A stretch of DNA of 14,008 nt from Bordetella parapertussis (lineage in GTDB: Bacteria > Cyanobacteriota > Cyanobacteriia > PCC-6307 > Cyanobiaceae): the NCBI GenBank assembly GCA_943324725.2, contig CALPMR020000044.1:1-14008 (forward strand), read 5' to 3'. The position numbers and the translations under genes were made by a program. The notes below the pieces were generated by a model. It made no database searches and was not told the origin of the DNA. It was given only the letters and a program-made list of their open reading frames with translations. The number at the start of each line of letters is the position of its first letter. The first letter of the stretch is position 1. Shown piece after piece: positions 7,124-12,959 of this stretch.

Positions 7124-7473
7124 GGGAACGGGGAAGAAGGGACAGGAAGGGGAGCTCAGGACCGGCGGCGGAGCCGACTGACGCCAGCCAGCCAGGTCCC
7201 GAGCCAGACAGAGATCGGGCCGATCAGCCAGGGAGGCGGTCGGCGGCGAGCCGCGCAACAAATCGCGACCACGACACAGCATAACAACGCTGCTGTTATA
7301 CCGTTGGACTCAGCGGCGCTGTCCGGCCACCGCCACGCCCTTGATCGACGGCCGCGCCGGTGCCCTCCGGCCAGGTCTGTGAGCTCCAGTCTCTCCAGCC
7401 GGGCCAGCTGGCCGATCCCCGGCAGCGGAACTCAGCGGCGGCTTCTCCCCACCCACCTCCCTTGCTCGACACC
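7124..7473. promoter_or_regulatory. Divergent regulatory region between the hypothetical gene and heme oxygenase
   Basis: These 350 bases hold no gene I can support; frames through here are Pro/Arg-rich and look like shadows. The notable element is a short AT-rich patch around 7281-7300 with an inverted repeat (listed separately). On the - strand TATAAC (7300-7295) could be a -10 for the hypothetical gene, with a poor CGGACA -35 (7325-7320) at 19 bases. On the + strand GTTATA (7295-7300) could be a -10 for heme oxygenase, without a good -35, as for activator-dependent promoters. The 100 bases before the heme oxygenase ATG are pyrimidine-rich and lack an SD. Confidence 0.45.
7281..7299. promoter_or_regulatory. 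AT-rich 19-bp inverted repeat, candidate operator
   Basis: ATAACA and TGTTAT (7281-7286 and 7294-7299) are perfect 6-base arms around 7 bases, with two further symmetric matches inside. This is the most AT-rich spot in a strongly GC-rich region and lies roughly midway between divergent genes. Its size and symmetry suit a dimeric winged-helix regulator. In Synechocystis PCC 6803 the orthologous chlAII-ho2-hemN operon is activated by the MarR-type protein ChlR; that this is such a site is only an inference. Confidence 0.45.
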
Positions 7474-8148
7474 ATGACCAACGCCACCGAGACCCTCTCC
7501 GTCCACGCCAATGCCCGCGATGCGGCCCTGCGGCCGCGCCTCGGCCCCAGGGTGCGCCGGCTCCATGCCCGCATCGGCGCCGCCCACCACCAGGCCGAAG
7601 GCATGACCTTTTCGCGGGCCCTGCTCGATGGCCAGGCGGAACCACAGCAACTGGCGGCCCTGCTGCGGGCCCTGCAGCCCGGCTACGCCGTGCTGGAGCA
7701 GGACGGACCCGAACTGGGCGCCGCCCTGGGAGCCCGGGATCTGCCCTGGGGCGACCTCAGCCGCAAAGCGGCGCTGCAGCGGGATGTCGCCATGCTCGAC
7801 GGCATCACAGCCACGCCGGCTTCGATCGCTTCAGCCGAGTGGGTGGCCCAGCTGCGCACCCTGGCCCAGCAGGCACCGCACCGGCTGATGGCCCATGTCT
7901 ATGTGCGCTACGGCGGCGATCTCTCCGGCGGCCAGCAGCTGGGCAGCCAGGCCAACGCCATCCTGGAGCGCCATGGCCTGCCGAACCTGTCCTTCTGGAC
8001 CTTTGAGCGGCCGACGGCGGACCTGAAGCTGGAACTGCATGAGGCCTTCGAGCAGCTGGAGCTCTCCGAGGCGGAAGAAGAAGAACTGCTGGAGGAGGCG
8101 GTGCTGGCCTTTCAAGCCACCCAGCGGCTGCTGGCCGAACTCGGCTGA
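7474..8148 (+). CDS. ho2: Heme oxygenase (biliverdin-forming), probably the low-oxygen isoform
   Basis: This 224-residue enzyme opens heme to biliverdin IXalpha, CO and Fe2+ using ferredoxin and O2, the first step to phycobilins. The signature HVYVRYGGDLSGGQQLG (141-157) is the distal helix over the heme. H38 in GAAHHQAEGMTF aligns with the proximal heme ligand of known cyanobacterial HO1 (the Ala at +3 and Phe at +8 match), though adjacent H39 leaves a small ambiguity. It has an acidic C-terminal helix (EAEEEELLEEAV) and lacks the hydrophilic tail of HO1, so it is slightly shorter than the usual 240 or so. I chose the ATG at 7474 because a GTG-started extension (from 7360) adds a Pro/Gln-rich stretch outside the family fold. 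No SD is visible. Position just before hemN and downstream of a second cyclase points to the micro-oxic ho2 type; that isoform assignment is an inference. Confidence 0.92.
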   Translation: MTNATETLSVHANARDAALRPRLGPRVRRLHARIGAAHHQAEGMTFSRALLDGQAEPQQLAALLRALQPGYAVLEQDGPELGAALGARDLPWGDLSRKAALQRDVAMLDGITATPASIASAEWVAQLRTLAQQAPHRLMAHVYVRYGGDLSGGQQLGSQANAILERHGLPNLSFWTFERPTADLKLELHEAFEQLELSEAEEEELLEEAVLAFQATQRLLAELG

Positions 8149-8201
8149 ACGGCGCAGTCTCGAGCCCCCTGCCAACGCACATACCGCGACTGCTTAGCGC
8201 G

Positions 8202-8303
8202 ACTGAATTACGGCAACTGAATTCACCGCCACTCTTGAGCGATTACCGCCACCCATCACCGCCACGGCTTTCAGCCAAGGCTTACAGCCACGGCTGACCG
8301 CCA
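8202..8303. repeat. Degenerate 13-bp tandem repeat array upstream of hemN
   Basis: Five consecutive 13-base units fill 8239-8303 (GCGATTACCGCCA, CCCATCACCGCCA, CGGCTTTCAGCCA, AGGCTTACAGCCA, CGGCTGACCGCCA). A sixth unit (8219-8231) is offset by 7 bases. Just before it ACTGAATT occurs twice at 14-base spacing (8202 and 8216). All six 13-base units end in GCCA. The array ends about 30 bases before the hemN start, within the presumed 5' leader or promoter. Confidence 0.75.
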
Positions 8304-8334
8304 CGGACCCTCACCCCTGCTGCCCGCCTCTTCC

Positions 8335-9753
8335 ATGCCCTCGCTCACCAGCACCGCCTCCACGAGCACCGCCCTGGCCGTAGCGCTGCCCACCGCCCTG
8401 GCCACCAGCCCCTGCCTGAGCCCCCTGGAGCTGCTGCTCAAGTACGACCGTCCCGTTCCCCGTTACACCAGCTATCCGACAGCCTCGGCCTTCAGCACGG
8501 CGGTGGGGGCAGGCGAGATGGCGAAGCAGCTGGCCACCCCGGCCAGCGCACCGCTGTCGCTCTATGTGCATGTGCCCTTCTGCCGCCATGCCTGCTGGTA
8601 CTGCGGCTGCAACCGCATCACCACCCAGCTGGGCTCGAAGGTGGTGGCGCCCTACCTGCTGGCCCTGGCGCGGGAACTGGAGCTGGTGAGTGCCCAGCTG
8701 CCGCAACGGCGACGCCTGGCCCAGCTGCACTGGGGCGGCGGCACGCCCAACTACCTCAACAACGGTGAGCTGGCCCAGCTGTGGGACCTGATCGCCCAGC
8801 ACTTCGATCTCGATGCCGATCTGGAGGCCTCGATCGAGCTGAATCCCGAACTGGTGGACCGGGAGCAGATCCAGACCCTGCGGCATCTCGGCTTCAACCG
8901 CATCAGCTTCGGCATCCAGGATGCCGATCCCCAGGTGCAGGCGGCTGTGAACCGGGTGGTGCCGGTGGAGCAGCTGCGCCGCGTGATGGGCTGGATCCGG
9001 GAGGCCGACTTCCAGAGCGTCAACGTCGATCTGATCTGCGGCCTGCCGCTGCAGACCCCCGATCGCTTCAAGACCACCCTGGAGCTGGTGCAGGAACTGC
9101 GACCCGATCGCATTTCGCTGTTCTCCTTCGCCTACCTGCCCGAGCAGCTGCCGCTGCAGCGCAAGATCGCCGCCGCCGATCTCCCCGATCAGCGCCAGCG
9201 GCTGGCGATGCTCGACAACGCCAATCAGCTGCTGGTGGCCTGCGGCTACGACGCCATCGGCATGGATCATTACGCCCTGAGCAGCGACAGCCTGGCGATC
9301 GCCGCCCGCCAGGGCAATCTGCATCGCAACTTCCAGGGATACACCACCGGCGGTGAGCTGGAGCTGCTCGGGGTGGGACCGACGGCGATCAGCCAGTTCC
9401 ACCATCTCTTCGCCCAGAACCATCGCGATCTCAAGGCCTATTACCAGGCCCTGGAGGAGGGGCAGCTGCCGGTGGAGCGGGGGCTGGAGGTGCGTGATCA
9501 GGATGTGCTCGAGCGCCGTGCCCTGATCCGGGCGCTGATGTGCCAGTTCAGCGTGACTGTGCCCCTGGCGGATTTCCAGACGGAACTGGCGGATCTGCAG
9601 GCCCTGGCCGCCGATGGCCTGGTGCAGCTCGAGCAGCGCAACGGCCGCCTGTCGGTGAACGTGACGACCCAGGGGCGCTGGCTGATCCGCACGATCGCGG
9701 CGGTGTTCGATCCGCTGCAGCGCCTGCAGGCCAGCGGTTCGCGGCTGGTCTGA
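8335..9753 (+). CDS. hemN: Oxygen-independent coproporphyrinogen III oxidase (radical SAM)
   Basis: This enzyme decarboxylates coproporphyrinogen III to protoporphyrinogen IX without O2, replacing HemF in low oxygen for heme and chlorophyll synthesis. The protein has 472 residues, close to the usual 450-470. A low-complexity Ser/Thr/Ala N-terminus (1-30) precedes the HemN start KYDRPVPRYTSYPTA (36-50). The radical-SAM cluster motif is HVPFCRHACWYCGCN with C83, C87 and C90 plus the HemN-specific C92. The SAM-binding GGGTPNYL follows (134-141), then SIELNPE, FNRISFGIQD, DLICGLPLQT and the C-terminal HemN domain with the GMDHYAL and FQGYTTGGELELLGVGPTAIS stretches. It is therefore true HemN and not the HemW chaperone, which lacks the last Cys and this tail. 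It follows heme oxygenase after 186 bases, enough for its own promoter. No SD is visible. Confidence 0.96.
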   Translation: MPSLTSTASTSTALAVALPTALATSPCLSPLELLLKYDRPVPRYTSYPTASAFSTAVGAGEMAKQLATPASAPLSLYVHVPFCRHACWYCGCNRITTQLGSKVVAPYLLALARELELVSAQLPQRRRLAQLHWGGGTPNYLNNGELAQLWDLIAQHFDLDADLEASIELNPELVDREQIQTLRHLGFNRISFGIQDADPQVQAAVNRVVPVEQLRRVMGWIREADFQSVNVDLICGLPLQTPDRFKTTLELVQELRPDRISLFSFAYLPEQLPLQRKIAAADLPDQRQRLAMLDNANQLLVACGYDAIGMDHYALSSDSLAIAARQGNLHRNFQGYTTGGELELLGVGPTAISQFHHLFAQNHRDLKAYYQALEEGQLPVERGLEVRDQDVLERRALIRALMCQFSVTVPLADFQTELADLQALAADGLVQLEQRNGRLSVNVTTQGRWLIRTIAAVFDPLQRLQASGSRLV

Positions 9754-9770
9754 AGCGCGGCGGGCGGCCC

Positions 9771-10760
9771 TCAGCAGATGCGCGGCAGCAACTCGCCGCT
9801 GAGGGGCACCAGCAGGCGCTCAGTGCCGAAGGCCGTGCGCAGCAGAACCCGCCCGCCGAATTGCCCCACGGCGCCGATCCAGGCACCCCCCAACGGCTTC
9901 AGCAGGGCCAGGGCCGCCTGGCAATCGGCGGCGGGCACCACCAGCAGGCAGCGACCCTCATTGGCCAGATGCAGCGGCTCGAAGCCGAGCAGCTCACAAC
10001 AGCGGGCCACCGTGGCCTGCACAGGGATGGCGCCCTCCTCGACCAGCAGCTCCAGGCCGGCGGCGGTGCTCAGTTCCTGCAGGGCACTGGCCAGGCCGCC
10101 GCGGGTGAGATCGCGCAGGGCGTGCAGCCGCACCCCCGCCGCCAGCAGCCGCTGCACCAGGGGCCAGAGCGGGGCGCAGTCGCTGGCCAGGGGCGGCTGC
10201 AGATCCAGCCCGTGCCGGGCCGCCAGGATCGCCACGCCATGGCGACCGAGATCGCCGCTGACCAGCAGCTGATCTCCGGCCGTGATCGCCGCCGGCCCGA
10301 TCGGCTCAGGAGATTCGAGCAGGCCGATGCCGCTGGTGTTGATGAAGATGCCGTCGCCTTTGCCCCGTTCCACCACCTTGGTGTCGCCGGTGACGATCGT
10401 GACGCCGCAGGCGCGGGCGCTGGCGAGCAGCGAGCCGATGATGCGGCGCAACAGGGCCAGCTCCAGCCCCTCCTCCAGGATCAGTCCCAGGCTCAGATGC
10501 AGCGGTCGCGCTCCCACCATCGCCAGGTCATTGGCGGTGCCGCAGACCGCCAGCGTGCCGATGTCGCCGCCGGCGAACTCCAGGGGCTGCACCACGTAGC
10601 TGTCGGTGCTGAAGGCGAGGCGACCGTGGGGCAACTCCAGACAGGCCGCATCGTGCAGCAGCTGCTCCGGATCGGCATAGAGACAGCGGAACTCCCGATC
10701 GATCAGCTGCTGCATCAAGGTGCCACCACCGCCATGGGCCAGGCGAATGCAGTCGCTCAT
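9771..10760 (-). CDS. hypE: [NiFe]-hydrogenase maturation protein HypE (carbamoyl dehydratase)
   Basis: HypE takes a carbamoyl group from HypF on its C-terminal Cys and dehydrates it with ATP to the thiocyanate that supplies the CN ligands of the [NiFe] active site. The protein has 329 residues. Motifs are the N-terminal AHGGGGTLMQQLI (8-20), FSTDSYVVQPLEF (50-62) with GGDIGTLAVCGTANDLAMVGA (64-84), ILEEG (94-98), GDTKVVERGKGDGIFINTSGIG (125-146), RDLTRGGLASAL (216-227) and the obligatory C-terminal PRIC (C329). I chose the ATG at 10760; the frame is open further upstream, but that extension is Arg-rich and overlaps the end of hypD. It lies 67 bases after hypD, probably in the same transcript. 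The target is most likely the bidirectional Hox hydrogenase, which is not in the window. Confidence 0.96.
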   Translation of the reverse strand: MSDCIRLAHGGGGTLMQQLIDREFRCLYADPEQLLHDAACLELPHGRLAFSTDSYVVQPLEFAGGDIGTLAVCGTANDLAMVGARPLHLSLGLILEEGLELALLRRIIGSLLASARACGVTIVTGDTKVVERGKGDGIFINTSGIGLLESPEPIGPAAITAGDQLLVSGDLGRHGVAILAARHGLDLQPPLASDCAPLWPLVQRLLAAGVRLHALRDLTRGGLASALQELSTAAGLELLVEEGAIPVQATVARCCELLGFEPLHLANEGRCLLVVPAADCQAALALLKPLGGAWIGAVGQFGGRVLLRTAFGTERLLVPLSGELLPRIC

Positions 10761-10784
10761 CGGGTCCACCTGCCTCAGGTCAGA

Positions 10785-10798
10785 GCCGCCTCGGCGGC
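10785..10798 (-). other. Short GC hairpin between hypD and hypE
   Basis: GCCGCC and GGCGGC flank a two-base loop, in the 67 bases between the hypD stop and the hypE start. It has no T-run. It could modulate hypE expression relative to hypD or mean nothing in such GC-rich sequence. Confidence 0.3.
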
Positions 10799-10827
10799 AC
10801 CGCCTCGGCAATGCCGCCATCATCGCC

Positions 10828-11931
10828 TCAGCGGCGGTAGCGGTGGTAAGCGGCGCAGGCGCCCTCGCTCGACACCATCGGCGCGCCGAGCGGATGGTCG
10901 GGGCTGCAGCTGGATCCGAACGCCGGGCAATCGCTGGGCCGCGCCACTCCCCGCAGCACCGCTGCGGCGATGCAGACCTCGGGAGCCTCCGGCGCCTCGT
11001 CACTGACATCCAGCTCAAAGCGCTGGCGGGCATCGAGGCGGTCGTAGGGGGGGCGCAGCGCCAGGCCGCCGCCGGCGATCAGGCCCAGACCACGCCAGGG
11101 CTGATCCACGGGCTCAAACACCGCCGCCAGCAGATCCTGCGCGGCCCGATTACCACCGGAACGCACCGCCGCCGGATAGGCATTGCTGAGCCGGGCTTCA
11201 CCCGCCTCCAGCTGCCGCACACAGGCCAGCAGCCCCCGCATCAGATCGAGTGGTTCGAAGCCGCTCACCACCACCGGCAAGCGGCGGCGATCGACCAGCT
11301 GCTGCAGCTCAGCCAGGCCCATCACGGCGGCCACATGGCCCGCCGCCAGGAAGCCCTGCACCTGGTGCTCGCTATCGCTGAGGATCGCCGCCATCGCCGG
11401 CACCACCCGCACATGGGCCTGCAACAGCGAGAGATTGCCCACGCCCAGCGCCAGGGCCTGGCGGGCCAGCAGAGCCGTGGCTGGAGCCGTGGTTTCAAAG
11501 CCCACGGCCAGAAACACCACCTGGCGCTGCGGCTGGCTGCGGGCCAGCTCCAGGGCCTGCAAGGGTGACGTCAGCAGGCGCACGTCGCCACCGGCGGCCC
11601 GCACCCCGAGCAGATCCTCTCCCCCGCCGGGAGCGGAACCCGGCACCCGCAGCATGTCGCCGTAGGAGCAGAGGATCACCTCCGAGCGGCGGGCCAGCTG
11701 CAGGGCGGCATCGATGGTGGCAGCGGGGGTGACACACACCGGACAACCGGGGCCATGCAGCAGACGCATCGCCGGCGGCAGCAACTGGTCCAGCCCCCAG
11801 CGCACGATCGCGTGGGTCTGGCCGCCGCAGACCTCCATCAGCGTCCAGGGCCGGGTGGTGATGCGGGCCAGTTCCGCCGCCAGCTCGGCCACCGCAGCGG
11901 CTGGGAAAGTCTGCTGGTCCCGTTTCACCAC
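10828..11931 (-). CDS. hypD: [NiFe]-hydrogenase maturation protein HypD
   Basis: HypD is the scaffold, with HypC, on which the Fe(CN)2CO group of [NiFe] hydrogenases is built. The protein has up to 367 residues. Motifs are CGGQTH (35-40), GPGCPVCVTP (60-69), CSYGDMLRVPG (88-98), GFETTAP (144-150) and SGFEPLDLMRG (223-233). The C-terminal [4Fe-4S] region carries C320, C335, C342 and C359 in CIAAAVLRG, DCPAF, CSP and MVSSEGACAAY. The start is GTG: either of two adjacent GTG codons (11931 or 11928) could serve. The second gives a neat GTGA overlap with the stop of the preceding gene, so 366 residues is perhaps more likely. It is coupled to the DHOD-like gene and so to nifJ; hypE follows. Confidence 0.96.
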   Translation of the reverse strand: MVKRDQQTFPAAAVAELAAELARITTRPWTLMEVCGGQTHAIVRWGLDQLLPPAMRLLHGPGCPVCVTPAATIDAALQLARRSEVILCSYGDMLRVPGSAPGGGEDLLGVRAAGGDVRLLTSPLQALELARSQPQRQVVFLAVGFETTAPATALLARQALALGVGNLSLLQAHVRVVPAMAAILSDSEHQVQGFLAAGHVAAVMGLAELQQLVDRRRLPVVVSGFEPLDLMRGLLACVRQLEAGEARLSNAYPAAVRSGGNRAAQDLLAAVFEPVDQPWRGLGLIAGGGLALRPPYDRLDARQRFELDVSDEAPEAPEVCIAAAVLRGVARPSDCPAFGSSCSPDHPLGAPMVSSEGACAAYHRYRR

Positions 11932-12959
11932 GGTCCGGGCGCCCTGATCGCGTCGTCACTGTGATACGTCTGCAGTGCCTTCATGTACTGGGACCGCTCA
12001 TACTCAGCCGGATCGGGGCAACGGCGCTGACTCATGCAGCCGATCAGTTGACGCACACTGCCGTGGTCGTGCTCCTGCAACCACTGGCAGAGTTCATCGA
12101 CCAGCCCGGTGATCCGGTCGGGGCCGTGACGCAGCAGCGCCCCCACCACCTGGGTGCAGCAGGCGCCCGCCATCAACAGGCGCACCACATCGGTGCCGCG
12201 GTGCACGCCGCCGCTGGCGGCCAGATCCAGGGGGTGACGGCCGTGCAGCAGGGCGATCCAGCGCAGCGGCAGCCGCAGATCGTGGGGGGTGGAGAGCAGC
12301 AGGTTGGGCCGCAGTTCCAGCGCCTCGATGTCGATGTCGGGTTGATAGAAGCGGTTGAACAGCACCAGGCCATCGGCGCCGGCGGCGGCGAGCCGTTTGG
12401 CCATGGCGCTGAAGTTGGTGAAGAAGGGGCCCAGCTTCACCGCCAGCGGCAGGCTCACCTCGGCCCGCACCTGCCGCACGATTTCCTCCACCTGGGCCTC
12501 GATCGCCGCACTGGAGAGATCGGGATCGGTGGGCAGGCTGTAGATGTTGAGCTCGATCGCCTGGGCACCTGCCGCCTCCAGCTGGCGGGCGATGCGCACC
12601 CAGCTGCCGGGATGGTGGCCATTGAGGCTGGCGATCAGCGGAATCGAGAGCTGGCGGCGGGCCTGCTCGATGTGGCGCAGGTAGAGGTCGTGGCCGACAT
12701 GAAACAGCGACGGCTCACTGACGTAGCTGAGGGCTTCGCCATAGCTCTCGCTGCCCTGCAGGCTGAGGCGATGGTGCTGGAGCTGCTCCTGCTCGATCTG
12801 CTCCTCGAACAGCGAATGCAGCACGATCGCCGCCGCCCCGGCGCGCTCCAGGCCGGCGAGCTGGTCCATGGCCTCACTCAGCGGTGCCGCCGCCCCCACC
12901 ACCAAAGGGCTGGAGAGCTCGAAGCCCAGGTAGGTGGTGGAAAGATCAGGGCTGCTCAT
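11925..12959 (-). CDS. Dihydroorotate-dehydrogenase-like flavoprotein associated with nifJ
   Basis: This 344-residue TIM-barrel FMN protein belongs to the DHOD-like group (PRK07565 type, from memory) that often neighbours pyruvate:ferredoxin oxidoreductase. Visible motifs are LGFELSSPLVVGAAAPLS (11-28), IASLNG (109-114), AIELNIYSLPTDPD (134-147), LAVKLGPFFTNF (172-183, with FMN-binding K175), DGLVLFNRFYQPDID (196-210) and the phosphate-binding LAASGGVHRGTDVV (246-259). In class 1A PyrD the ELN motif runs into SCPN with a catalytic Cys; here it is NIYSLPTD, so the Cys is absent and orotate formation is unlikely. It begins as ATGA with the nifJ stop, supported by GGAGGG (12973-12968) 8 bases ahead, and ends overlapping the hypD start. 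A role in redox or electron transfer linked to NifJ is an inference; the substrate is unknown. Confidence 0.9.
   Translation of the reverse strand: MSSPDLSTTYLGFELSSPLVVGAAAPLSEAMDQLAGLERAGAAAIVLHSLFEEQIEQEQLQHHRLSLQGSESYGEALSYVSEPSLFHVGHDLYLRHIEQARRQLSIPLIASLNGHHPGSWVRIARQLEAAGAQAIELNIYSLPTDPDLSSAAIEAQVEEIVRQVRAEVSLPLAVKLGPFFTNFSAMAKRLAAAGADGLVLFNRFYQPDIDIEALELRPNLLLSTPHDLRLPLRWIALLHGRHPLDLAASGGVHRGTDVVRLLMAGACCTQVVGALLRHGPDRITGLVDELCQWLQEHDHGSVRQLIGCMSQRRCPDPAEYERSQYMKALQTYHSDDAIRAPGPW

Noticed and set aside
9754..9770. Possible terminator between convergent hemN and hypE
   Set aside because: Only 17 GC-rich bases with no clear stem-loop or T-run.
9540..11006. 488-codon open frame on the + strand across hypE and the end of hemN
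   Set aside because: Low-complexity Gln/Arg/Ala translation opposite hypE, whose motifs and C-terminal PRIC are unmistakable.
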